DNA of 64,000 nucleotides, from the NCBI RefSeq assembly GCF_904849725.1, contig NC_058521.1, forward strand, positions 144,178,744 to 144,242,743, in the 5' to 3' direction. Numbering within the stretch: position 1 is the first letter of the stretch; each line of letters begins with the position of its first letter. Below the pieces are notes generated by a model that worked only from the letters and a program-made list of their open reading frames with translations, was not told the origin of the DNA and did not search any database. Source of the stretch: Hordeum vulgare subsp. vulgare. Its lineage: Eukaryota; Streptophyta; Magnoliopsida; Poales; Poaceae. Positions 32,677 to 44,725 of the stretch are shown here, piece after piece. The translations under genes and the position numbers were made by a program.

Positions 32677-35595
32677 TCACATTGTAATAAACCTAACACC
32701 CATACAGTTCTGGTGTCGATCATGTTTTGGCCGTGGAAGAGGCTTAGTCAGCGGGTCTGCTACATTTAGATCCGTGTGCACTTTGCATATATTTACGTCC
32801 TCTTCCTCGACGTAGTCGCGGATGAGGTTGAAGCGTCGTTTGATGTGTCTGGTCTTCTTGTGAAACCTTGGTTCCTTTGCTAAGGCAATGGCACCAGTGT
32901 TCTCACAGAACAAGGTTATTGGATCCAGTGCACTTGGCACCACTCCAAGATCCGTCATGAACTACATCCAGACACCCTCCTTAGCCGCCTCCGAGGCAGC
33001 CATGTACTCCGCTTCACATGTAGAATCTGCTACGACGCTTTGCTTGGAACTGCACCAGCTTACTGCACCCCCATTAAGAATAAATACGTATCCGGTTTGC
33101 GACTTAGAGTCGTCCGGATCTGTGTCAAAGCTTGCATCGACGTAACCTTTTACGGCGAGCTCTTCGTCACCTCCATACACGAGAAACATCTCCTTAGTCC
33201 TTTTCAGGTACTTCAGGATATTCTTGACCGCCGTCCAGTGATCCACTCCTGGATTACTCTGGAACCTACCTGCCATACTTATGGCCAGGCTAACATCCGG
33301 TCTAGTGCACAGCATTGCATACATGATAGAGCCTATGGCTGAAGCATAGGGGACGGAGCGCATATGCTCTCTATCTTCATCAGTTGCTGGGCACTGAGTC
33401 TTACTCAATCTCGTACCTTGTAACACTGGCAAGAACCCTTTCTTGGACTGTTCCATTTTGAACCTCTTCAAAACTTTATCAAGGTATGTGCTTTGTGAAA
33501 GTCCTATCAGGCGTTTTGATCTATCCCTATAGATCTTAATGCCTAGAATGTAAGCAGCTTCTCCTAGGTCCTTCATAGAGAAACTTTTATTCAAGTAACC
33601 TTTTATGCTCTCCAAAAGCTCTACGTTGTTTCCAATCAGTAATATGTCATCCACATATAATATTAGAAACGCCACAGAGCTCCCACTCACTTTCTTGTAA
33701 ATACAAGATTCTCCAACCACTTGTATAAACCCAAATGCTTTGATCACCTCATCAAAGCGTTTGTTCCAACTCCGAGATGCTTGCACCAGTCCATAAATGG
33801 ATCGCTGGAGCTTGCACACCTTGTCAGCATTTTTAGGATCGACAAAACCTTCGGGTTGCATCATATACAACTCTTCCTTAAGGAAACCGTTAAGGAACGC
33901 CGTTTTGACATCCATCTGCCAGATTTCATAATCGAAAAACGCAGCTATTGCTAACATGATTCTGACGGACTTAAGCATCGCTACGGGAGAGAAAGTCTCA
34001 TCGTAGTCAATTCCTGGAACTTGTGAAAAACCCTTTGCCACAAGTCGAGCTTTACAAACGGTCACATTACCATCAGCGTCCGTCTTCTTCTTAAAGATCC
34101 ATTTGTTCTGAATAGCCTTGCGGCCCTCAGGCAGCATCTCCAAAGTCCACACTTTGTTCTCATACATGGATCCTATCTCGGATTTCATGGCTTCTAGCCA
34201 TTTGTTGGAATCTGGGCCCACCATTGCTTCTTCATAATTTGCAGGTTCATTGTTGTCTAACAACATGATTGATAAGACGGGATTACCGTACCACTCTGGA
34301 GCAGCGCGTGATCTCGTCGACCTGCGTGGTTCAACAGAAACTTGAACTGGAGTTTCATGATCATCATCATTAACTTCCTCCTCAACCGGCGTCGCAATGA
34401 CAGAGGTTTCCCCTTGCCCTGCGCCACCATCCAGAGGGATGAGAGGTTCGACAACCTCGTCAAGTTCTATCTTCCTCCCACTCAATTCTCTCGAGAGAAA
34501 CTCCTTCTCGAGAAAAGTTCCGTTTTTAGCAACAAACACTTTGCCCTCGGATTTGAGATAGAAGGTGTACCCAACTGTCTCTTTTGGGTAACCTATGAAG
34601 ACGCACTTTTCCGCTTTGGGTTCCAGCTTTTCAGGCTGAAGCTTTTTGACATAAGCATCACATCCCCAAACTTTAAGAAACGACAACTTTGGCCTTTTGC
34701 CATACCACAGTTCGTATGGTGTCGTCTCAACGGATTTCGATGGTGCCCTATTTAAAGTGAATGCAGCTGTTTCTAATGCATAACCCCAAAACGATAATGG
34801 CAAATCAGTAAGAGACATCATAGATCGCACCATTTCTAATAAAGTACGATTACGACGTTCGGACACACCATTACGCTGTGGTGTTCCAGGCGGTGTTAAC
34901 TGCGAAACAATTCCACATTGTCTTAAGTGAGTACCAAACTCGAAACTCAGATATTCACCCCCACGATCAGACCGTAGGAACTTGATCTTCTTGTTACGAT
35001 GATTTTCCACTTCACTCTGAAATTTCTTGAACTTTTCAAATGTTTCAGACTTGTGCTTCATCAAGTAGACATAACCATATCTACTTAGATCGTCAGTGAA
35101 GGTGAGAAAATAACGATATCCGCCGCGTGCCTCCACGCTCATTGGACCACACACATCGGTATGTATGATTTCCAACAAGTCACTTGCACGCTCCATTGTT
35201 CCGGAGAACGGAGTCTTAGTCATCTTGCCCATGAGGCATGGTTCGCACGTGTCAAGTGAATCAAAGTCAAGTGACTCCAAAAGTCCATCATCATGGAGTT
35301 TCTTCATGCGCTTTACACCAATATGACCCAAGCGGCAGTGCCACAAAAATATGGCGCTATCATTGTTTACTCTAACTCAATTGGTCTCAATGTTATGTAT
35401 ATGCGTATCTCTATCAAGATTCAATATGAACAATCCTCTCACATTCGGTGCATGACCATAAAAGATGTTACTCATAGAAATTGAACAACCATTATTCTCA
35501 GACTTAAAAGAGTAACCGTCTCGCAATAAACAAGATCCAGATATAATGTTCATGCTCAACGCAGGCACTAAATAACAATGATTTAAGTTCATCAC
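32677..35595 (-). pseudogene. Integrase, reverse transcriptase and RNase H of the nested copia element
   Basis: One frame with stops at 35377-35379 (TGA) and 32959-32961 (TAG). The long open part, 35346-32962, has 794 codons. It begins with the GAG-pre-integrase zinc motif (WHCRLGH, CEPC). Integrase core has HTDVCGP (Asp 64), RSDRGGEYL (Asp 127) and NGVSERRN (Glu 163). Reverse transcriptase spans about residues 395-640 with YVDD at 564-567. RNase H follows with KGYVDASF (Asp 737) and TCEAEYMAA. The tail 32958-32677 contains the HIKRRFNLIRDYV segment typical of the RNase H end. The enzymes would copy and insert the element; the stops prevent this from this copy. Confidence 0.92.
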
Positions 35596-36654
35596 TAATC
35601 CCTATGGTAGTTGAAGTGACACTGTGCCGACGGCGATTGCATCAACCTTGGAACCGTTTCCTACGCGCATCGTCACTTTGTCTTTCGCCAGCCTTCGTCT
35701 ATTCCGCAGTTCCTGCTTCGAGTTGCAAATGTGAGCAACAGAACCGGTATCGAATACCCAGGCACTACTACGAGAGCCGGTTAAGTACACATGAATAACA
35801 TGTATATCAAATATACCTGATTTTTCTTTGCCCGCCTTCTTATCTGCCAGATACTTGGGGCAATTGCGCTTCCAGTGACCCATACCCTTGCAATAGAAGC
35901 ACTCTGTTTCAGGCTTAGGTCCAGCCTTGGGTTTCTTCGGCGGATTGGCAACGGGCTTGCCGCTCTTCTTCGAATTGCCCTTCTTGCCTTTGCCGTTTCT
36001 CTTGAAACTAGTGGTCTTGCTTACCATCAACACTTGATGCTCTTTACGGAGTTCAGACTCTGCGACTTTCAACATCGCAAACAACTCGCCGGGAGACTTG
36101 TTCATCCCTTGCATGTTGTAGTTCAACACAAAGCCTTTATAGCTTGGCGGCAGTGATTGAAGGATTCTGTCAGTGATAGCTTCTTGCGGGAGTTCAATCC
36201 CCAGTTCAGCTAGACGGTTTGAGTACCCAGACATTTTGAGCACGTGTTCACTGACAGACGAGTTTTCCTCCATCTTGCAAGCATAGAATTTATCGGAGGT
36301 CTCATACCTCTCGATCCGGGCGTTCTTCTGAAAGATAAACTTCAACTCCTGGAACATCTCAAATGCTCCATGACGCTCAAAGCGACGTTGAAGTCCCGGT
36401 TCTAAGCCATACAAGACTGCACTTTGAACTATTGAGTAGTCCTCCTTACGTGCTAACCAAGCGTTCTTAACATCCTGATCAGCCGTAGCGGGTGGTTCAT
36501 CTCCTAGCGCAGCATTAAGGACATAATCCTTCTTTCCAGCTTGTAAGGTTAGCTTAAGATTACGAGCCCAGTCTACAAAGTTGCTTCCATCATCTTTCAA
36601 CTTAGCTTTCTCTAGGAACGTATTAAAATTCAGGATGACACTTGCGTGAGCCAT
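35596..36654 (-). pseudogene. Gag and protease of the nested copia element
   Basis: A 350-codon frame from ATG at 36654 to TAG at 35602-35604, after which the same frame continues into the pol part. Gag core is roughly residues 20-200, followed by a Lys-rich stretch and a CCHC zinc knuckle (CFYCKGMGHWKRNC, residues 252-265). The protease active site WVFDTGSVAHIC (Asp 302) then starts the pol part. The stop lies within the protease. Gag would form the particle and bind RNA. Confidence 0.92.
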
Positions 36655-37910
36655 GATCTACAACACAAATACATTCAAAGTGGACTTAGACTATGTTCAA
36701 GATAATTAGAGTTCAACTTAATCAAATTATATCCTAAACTCCCACTCAAAAAGTACATCTCTCTAGTCATTTGAGTGGTTCATGATCCACTTACACTATC
36801 CCAAGTCCGATCATCACGTGAGTCGAGAGTAGTTTCAGTGGTAAGCATCCCTATGCTAATCATATCAGCTATATGATTCATGATCGACCTTTCGGTCTCA
36901 TGTGTTCCGAGGCCATGTCTGCACATGCTAGGCTCGTCAAGCTTAACCCGAGTGTTCCGCGTGCGCAACCGTTTTGCACCCGTTGTATGTGAACGTTGAG
37001 TCTATCACACCCGATCATCACGTGGTGTCTCGAAACGACGAACTGTAGCAACGGTGCACAGTCGGGGAGAACACAATTTCGTCTTGAAATTTTAGTGAGA
37101 GATCACCTTATAATGCTACCGTCGTTCTAAGCAAAATAAGGTGCATAAAAGGATTAACATCACATGCAATTCATAAGTGACATGATATGGCCATCATCAC
37201 GTGCTTCTTGATCTCCATCACCAAAGCACCGGCACGATCTTCTTGTCACCGGCGCCACACCATGATCATCCATCAACGTGTTGCCATCGGGGTTGTCGTG
37301 CTACTTATGCTATTACTACTAAAGCTACATCCTAGCAAAATAGTAAACGCATCTGCAAGCACATATGTTAGTATAAAGACAACCCTATGGCTCCTGCCGG
37401 TTGCCGTACCATCGACGTGCAAGTCGATATTTCTATTACAACATGATCATCTCATACATCCAATATATCACATCACATCATTGGCCATATCACATCACAA
37501 TCATACCCTGCAAAAACAAGTTAGACGTCCTCTAATTTTGTTGTTGCATGTTTTACGTGGTGACCAAGGGTATCTAGTAGGATCGCATCTTACTTACGCA
37601 AACACCACAACGGAGATGTATGAGTTGCTATTTAACCTCATCCAAGGACCTCCTCGGTCAAGTCCGATTCAACTAAAGTTGGAGAAACCGTCACTTGCCA
37701 GTCATCTTTGAGCAAAGGGGGTTACTCGTAACGATGAAACCAGTCTCTCGTAAGCGTACGAGTAATGTCGGTCCAAGCCGCTTCGATCCAACAATACCGC
37801 GGAATCAAGAAAAGACTAAGGAGGGCAGCAAAACGCACATCACCGCCCACAAAACCTTTTGTGTTCTACTCGAGAAGACATCTACGCATGAACCTAGCTC
37901 ATGATGCCAC
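36655..37910 (-). other. Leader and primer site of the nested copia element
   Basis: About 1.25 kb of non-coding leader between the primer site (minus-strand TGGCATCATGAGCTAGG, about 37893-37909) and gag. The frames on the plus strand in this stretch (37187-37904) are antisense and not genes. Confidence 0.75.
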
Positions 37911-39733
37911 TGTTGGGGAACGTCGCATGGGAAACAAAAATTTTCCTACGCGCACGAAGACCTATCATGGTAATGTCCATCTACGAGAGGGGATGAGTGA
38001 TCTACGTACCCTTGTAGATCGCACAGCAGAAGCGTTAGAGAACGCGGTTGATGTAGTGGAACGTCCTCACGTCCCTCGATCCGCCCCGCGAACAATCCCG
38101 CGATCAGTCCCACGATTTAGTACCGGACGGACGGCACCTCCGCGTTCAGCACACGTACAGCTCGACGATGATCTCGGCCTTCTTGATCCAGCAAGAGAGA
38201 TGGAGAGGTAGAAGAGTTCTCCGGCAGTGTGACGGCGCTCCGGAGGTTGGTGATGATCTTGTCTCAGCAGGGCTCTGCCCGAGCTCCGCAGAAACACGAT
38301 CTAGAGGAAAAACTATGGAGGTATGTGGTCGGGCAGCCGTGAGAAAGTCGTCTCAAATCTGCCCTAAAAGCCCCATATATATAGGAGGAGGGAGGGGGAC
38401 CTTGCCTTGGGGTCCAAGGGATCCCAAGGGGTCGGCCGAGCCAGGGGGGAGGACTCTCCCCCCCCCCAAACCGAGTCCTACTTGGTTTGGTGGGAGGGAG
38501 TCCTTCCCCCTTCCCACTTCTTCCTTTTTTTTTCTTTCCTTTGATTTTTTCTCTCTTGGCGCATAGGGCATTGGTGGGCTGTCCCACCAGCCCACTAAGG
38601 GCTCGTGTGACCCCCCAAATGCCTATGGGCTTCCCCGGAGTGGGTTGCCCCCCTCCGGTGAACTCTCGGAACCCATTTGTCATTCCCGGTACATTCCCGG
38701 TAACTCCGAAAACCTTCCGGTAATCAAATGAGGTCATCCTATATATCAATCTTCATTTCCGGACTATTCCGGAAACCCTCGTGACGTCCGTGATCTCATC
38801 CGGGACTCCGAACAACATTCGGTAACCAACCATATAATTCAAATACGCATAAAACAACGTCGAACCTTAAGTGTGCACACCCTGCGGGTTCGAGAACTAT
38901 GTAGACATGACCCGAGAGACTCCTCGGTCAATATCCAATAGCGGGACCTGGATGCCCATATTGGATCCTACATATTCTACGAAGATCTTATCGTTTGAAC
39001 CTCAGTGCCAAGGATTCGTATAATCTCGTATGTCATTCCCTTTGTCCTTCGGTATGTTACTTGCCCGAGATTCGATCGTCAGTATCCGTATACCTATTTC
39101 AATCTCGTTTACCGGCAAGTCTCTTTACCCGTTCCGTAATACAAGATCCCGTAACTTACACTAAGTCACATTGCTTGCAAGGCTTGTGTGTGATGTTGTA
39201 TTACCGAGTGGGCCCCGAGATACCTCTCCGTCACACGGAGTGACAAATCCCAGTCTTGATCCATACTAACTCAACTAACACCTTCGGAGATACCTGTAGA
39301 GCATCTTTATAGTCACCCAGTTACGTTGCGACGTTTGATACACACAAAGCATTCCTCCGGTGTCAGTGAGTTATATGATCTCATGGTTATAGGAATAAAT
39401 ACTTGACACGCAGAAAACAGTAGCAACAAAATGACACGATCAACATGCTACGTCTATTAGTTTGGGTCTAGTCCATCACGTGATTCTCCCAATGACGTGA
39501 TCCAGTTATCAAGCAACAACACCTTGTTCATAATCAGAAGACACTGACTATCATCGATCAACTAGCTAGCCAACTAGAGGCATGCTAGGGACGGTGTTTT
39601 GTCTATGTATCCACACATGTAAATGAGTCTTCATTCAATACAATTATAGCATGGATAATAAACTATTATCTTGATACAGGAATTATAATAATAACTATAC
39701 ATTTATTATTGCCTCTAGGGCATAATTCCAACA
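37911..39733 (-). repeat. 5' LTR of the nested copia element
   Basis: An 1823-bp partner of 30804-32624, with TATA at 38373-38384 (minus). The differences are mostly C/T and G/A changes (about 21 of 25 by eye). Confidence 0.92.
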
Positions 39734-39738
39734 GATCC

Positions 39739-42700
39739 TTGAGCTATTCGCAATGTTTGACACTGCGAAAGTAGAAATCAAGTAGGAGCATCAATTGTTG
39801 ATGGTTAGTATAACCGCTAGTTTCAAGAAGGGCAAGGGCTAGAAGGGATACTTCATGAAATGACAAATCAGTTGCTGCTCTATTGAAGAAATCCAAGGTT
39901 AAACCCAAACCCGAGACTAAGTGCTTCTGTTATGAGGGGAACGGTCACTGAGGCGGAACTACCCTAGATACTTGGTAGATGAGAAGGATGGCAAAGTCGA
40001 CAGAAGTATATTTAATATACATGATATTGATGTGTACTTTACTAGTACTCCTAGTAGCACGAGGGTATTGGATACTGATTCAGTTTCTAAGTGTTAGTAA
40101 CTCGAAATAAAAGGTATGGAATAAAAGGATACTAGCAAGGGTGAGGTGACGATGTGTGTTGGAAGTAACTCTAAGGTTGATGTGCTCAAACATCGCACGC
40201 TCCCTTTACCATCGGGTTTGGTGTTAAAACCTAAATAATTGTTATTTTGTGCTTGCGTTGAGCATGAACATGATTGGATCATGTTTATTGCAATATGATT
40301 ATTCATTTAAATAGAATAATGGTTATTCTATTTGTTTGAATAATTACCTTCAATGGTTTATTGAATCTCGATCGTAGTGATACACATGTTCATAATATTG
40401 ATGCCAAAAGATACAAAGTAGTAATGATAGTACCACTTACTTGTGGTACTGCCACTTGAGTCATGTTGGTATAAAATGCATGAAGAAGCTCCATGTTGAT
40501 GGATCTTTGTACTCACTCATTTTTGAAACGTTTGAGACATGCGAACCATACCTATTGGTATAAACGCATAAAGAAACTCCATGCAGATGGATAGTTTGGA
40601 CTCACTTGATTTTGAATCACTTGAGACATGCAAATCATACCACATGGGCAAGATGACTAAAGGCCTCATTTTCCAGTGAGATGGAACAAGAAAGTAACTT
40701 GTTGGAAGTAATACATTTTTGATGTGTGCAGTCCAATGAGTGCTGAGACATGCAGTGGATATCGTTACGTTCTTACTTCACTTACAGTTTGAGTAGATAC
40801 AGGAGTATTTACTTGATGAATCACAAGTCTGAAATATTGAAAAGTTTAAAGCTATTTCAGAGTGAAGATCGTCGTGCCAAGAGGATAAACTGTCTATGAT
40901 ATGATCATAGAGATGAATATTTGAGTTGCGAGTTTGGGTACACAGTTAAGACAATGTGGAAATTGTTTCACAATTAATGCCACCTATAACACCATAGTGT
41001 GATGGTGTGTCCGAACGTCGTAGCCGCGCCCTATTTGATATGGTGCATACTATGATGTTTCTTATAGAATTACCACTTCGTTTATGGGTTATGCATTAGA
41101 GACAACCGCATTCACTTTAAATAGGGCACCGCGTATTTCCGTTGAGATGACATGGTATGAACTATGGTTTGGAGAAACCCGAACTGTCGTTTCTTGAAAG
41201 TTTGGGGCTACAACTCTTATGTGAAAAAGTTTCAATCTGATAAGCTTGAACCCAAAGCGGATGAATGCATATTCATAGGATACCCAAAACAGTTGGGTAC
41301 ATCTCCTATCTTAGATCCGGAAGCAAAGTGTTTGTTTCTAGAAACGGGTCCTTTCTCAAGGAAAGGTTTCTCTTGAAAGAATTGAGTGGGAGGGTGGTGG
41401 AACTTGATGAGGTTATAGAACCGTCACTTCAACCAGTGTGTGGCAGGGGGTAGGAAGTTGTTCCTGTGACGCCTACACCAATTGAAGTGGAAACTGATGA
41501 TGATGATCATTAAGCTTCGAATCAAGTTACTACAAACCTCATAGGTCGACAAGGTCGCATACTACTACAGAGTGGTACGGTAACCCTGTCTTGGAGGTCA
41601 TGTTATTGAACAACAATGAACCTGGATGGTGGGCCTGGATTCCGACGAATGGCTCGAGGCCATGAAATCCGAGAGAGGATCCGTGTCTAAAACAAAGTGT
41701 AGACTTTGGAAGAACTACTTGATGGTCGTAAGACTATTAAGTACATATGGATCTTTAAAAGAAAGACACACAATGATGGTGAAAAGTCACCATTAAGAAA
41801 AGCTCGATTTATCGCAAAGATGTTTCCGACAAGTTCAAAGAGTTGACTATGATGAGACTTTCTCACACGTAGCAATGCTAAAAGTCTGTTGGAATTATGT
41901 TAGCAATTGCTGCATTATTTATGAAATATTGCACATAGGATGTCAAAACATTTTTTTCATCGACGGTTTCCTTGAGGAAAGGTTGTATGTGATACAACCA
42001 GAAGGTTTTGTCGATCCTAAGGATGCTAACAAGTACGCAAGCTCCAACGATCCTTCTATGGACTGGTGCAAGCATCTCGGAGTTGGAATATACGCTTTGA
42101 TGAGATGATAAAAGCTTTTGGGTTTATACAAGGTTTATGAGAAACTTGTATTTCCAAAGAAGTGAGTGAGAGCACTATAGAATTTTTGATAAGTATATGT
42201 GGTTGACATATTGTTGATCGGAAGTAATGTAGAATTTCGGTAAAGCATAAAGGGTTTTTTGAAAGGTGTTTTTCAAAGGAAAACCTGGATTAAGCTACTT
42301 GAACATTGTGCGTCAAGAACTATGGCAATAAATCAAGATGCTTATTAATAACTTTCAACTAAATGCATGCCGTTATAAGTTTTTGAAGGGGTTAAAAATA
42401 GATTGGCAAAGAAGGAGTTCTTGGGTGTGTTGTCAGGTGTGAATTTGAGTAATACACAAAGCCCGACCACGGCAGAAGAAAGAGAAAGGACAAAGGTTGT
42501 CCCCTATGCCTTAGCCGTAGGCTCTAAAGTATGCCATGCCGTGTACCGCACCTGATGTGTGCCTTGCCATGAGTCTGTCAAGGGGTACAAAGAGTAATCC
42601 ATGATTGAATCAACAAAAAAACGGTCGAAGTTATCCTTAGTAACTAGTGGACTAAGGATTTTTTCTCGATTTTGGAGGTGATTAAGGATATCATCGTAAG

Positions 42701-42992
42701 GAGTTACGTCGATGCAAGCTTTGACGCTAATCCGAATAACTGTGAGTAGTGAACCGGATTCGTATAGTAGAGCAGTCATTTGGAATATTTCCAAATAGCA
42801 CGTAGTAGCAACATCGATAGGATGACATAAATATTTGTAAAGCACACACGGATCGGAAATGTTCAGATCCATTGACTAAAACCTCTCTCACAAGCAAGAC
42901 ATGATCGAACCCCAGAACTGTATGGGTGTTAGATTCATTACAATCACATAGTGATGTGAACTAGATTTTTGACTCTAGTGCAAGTGGGAGAC
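39739..42992 (+). pseudogene. Gag-pol remnant of the Angela-like element
   Basis: Decayed copia coding sequence in the expected order: the end of gag with a damaged zinc knuckle (about 39925-39985), integrase (about 40440-41150), reverse transcriptase fragments (GFVDPKDANK at about 42003), and RNase H and tail (about 42500-42900). Frameshifts and stops interrupt every domain. The polypurine tract CAAGTGGGAGAC (42981-42992) precedes the 3' LTR. Confidence 0.8.
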
Positions 42993-44725
42993 TGTTGGAA
43001 ATATGCCCTAGAGGCAATAATAAATTGGTTATTATTATATTTCCTTGTTCATAATAATCGTTTCTTATCCATGCTAGAATTGTATTGATTGGAAACTCAA
43101 ATACATGTGTGGATACATAGACAACACAATGTCCCTAGGGAGCCTCTAGTTGACTAGCTCGTTGATCAAAGATGGTCAAGGTTTCGTGGCCATAGGCAAG
43201 TGTTGTCACTTCATAGCGGGATTACATCATTGGGAGAATGATGTGATGGACAAGACCCAAACTGTAAACGTAGTATATGATCGTGTCAGTTTATTGCTAC
43301 TGTTTTCTGCATGTCAATGTATTTGTTCCTATGACCATGAGATCATGCAACTCCCGGACACCGGAGGAATACCTTGTGTGTATCAAACGTCGCAACGTAA
43401 CTGGGTGACTATAAAGGTGCTCTACAGGTATCTCCAAAGGTGTCTGTTGGGTGGGCATGGATCAAGACTGGGATTTGTCACTCCGTTTAACGGAGAGGTA
43501 TCTCGGGGCCCACTCGGTAATACAACATCACAACAAGCCTTGCAAGCAATGTGACTAAGGAGTTAGTTACGAGATCTTGTATTGTAGGAACGAGTAAAGA
43601 GACTTGCCGGTAACGAGATTGAGCTAGGTATGGAGATACCGACGATCGAATCTCGGGCAAGTCACATGCGGAAGGACAAAGGGAATAGTATACGAGATTA
43701 TATGAATCCTTGACATAGAGGTTCAACCGATAAGGACCTTCATAGAATATGTAGGATCCAATATGGACATCTAGGTCCCTCTGTTGGTTATTGACCGGAG
43801 AGTGTCTCAGGTCATGTCTGCATAGTTTTCGATCCCGCAGGGTGTGCACACTGAAGGTTCGGTGACGTTTTGGTATAATTGAGTTATATGTTTTGGTGAC
43901 CGAAGTTTTGTTTGGAGTCCCGGATGAGACCCCGGACGTCACAAGGAGTTCCGGAATGGTCCGGAAACGAAGATTGATATATAGGAAGTTGGTATTTGGA
44001 TTCCGGAAGGTTTTCGGACATTGTCGGTAGTGTACCGGGAGTGACGAATGGGTTCAGGGGGCCCACTGGTTTTGCCCACAATGCCCGAAGGGGTCCACAC
44101 GGGTTTATTGGATGCGCAATAAGGCATAATGGGCTGACAAAGTCATCCAAGGAAAGCCCATGGGGAAAAAGTGGAAAATCAAAAGAGGTGGGAAAATAAG
44201 GAAGGAGTCCTAATCCAAGTGGGATTGGAGGAGGACTCCTCCCTTCCTCACTTCGGCCGACCCAAGGAGGCCTTTCTTGGCGCGCCAATGCTTCCTCCCC
44301 CTCCTCCTATATATACTAGAGGTTTAGGGCTTTTGAAACACAACTTTGCCACGTGCCGCCCTCTCCTCTAGATCATAGTTCTTCCTCTAGATCGGTTTTC
44401 TACGGAGCTCGGGTGGAGCCCTGCGGGAATAGATCACCACCACCGGAGCGCCGTCGCGCTGCTGGGGAACTCATCTACATCCCCGTTTCTCTTGCTGGAT
44501 CAAGAATGCGGAGATCATCATCGAGCTGTACGTGTGCAGAACACGGAGGTGCCGTCCGTTCGACACTTGATCGGGATGGATCGTGGGACGGATCGTGAGA
44601 CGGTTCGCGGGACGGATCGTGGGACGGTTTGTGGGATGGATCGCGAATGCGTACCACTACATCCACCGCGTTTATTATCGCTTCCGCTTAGTGATCTACA
44701 AGGGTATGTGGATCCGATCTTCCTC
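42993..44725 (+). repeat. 3' LTR of the Angela-like element, end deleted
   Basis: It starts TGTTGGAAATATGCCC. The TATA box is at 44308-44315 and the 12-bp minisatellite at 44578-44649. Alignment with 27177-28985 stops after GATCCGATCTTCCTC; the last ~76 bp and the CA end are missing, and LARD sequence resumes at once. Confidence 0.88.

Larger units (their letters stand above)
30804..39733 (-). mobile_element. BARE/WIS-like Ty1-copia element, complete and young
   Basis: An 8930-bp element with a perfect target duplication GATCC (30799-30803, 39734-39738), nested in the Angela-like element. LTRs are 30804-32624 (3') and 37911-39733 (5'). Order on the minus strand: primer site, leader, gag, protease, integrase, reverse transcriptase, RNase H, polypurine tract, LTR, which is copia order. 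By eye I count about 25 substitutions and 2 small indels between the LTRs, near 1.4 percent. The polyprotein frame is continuous but for three stops. Its LTRs belong to a different subfamily from those of its host. Confidence 0.92.
27177..44725 (+). mobile_element. Angela-like Ty1-copia element, interrupted and 3'-truncated
   Basis: The 5' LTR is 27177-28985, the internal region 28986-30803 plus 39739-42992, and the 3' LTR 42993-44725 (its last ~76 bp lost). It is inserted in the LARD 5' LTR. No target duplication can be matched because the right junction is deleted. A minus-strand copia element (30804-39733) sits in its gag region. Coding sequence is heavily decayed. The LTRs differ visibly more from each other than those of the nested element do, in agreement with greater age. 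Confidence 0.85.
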
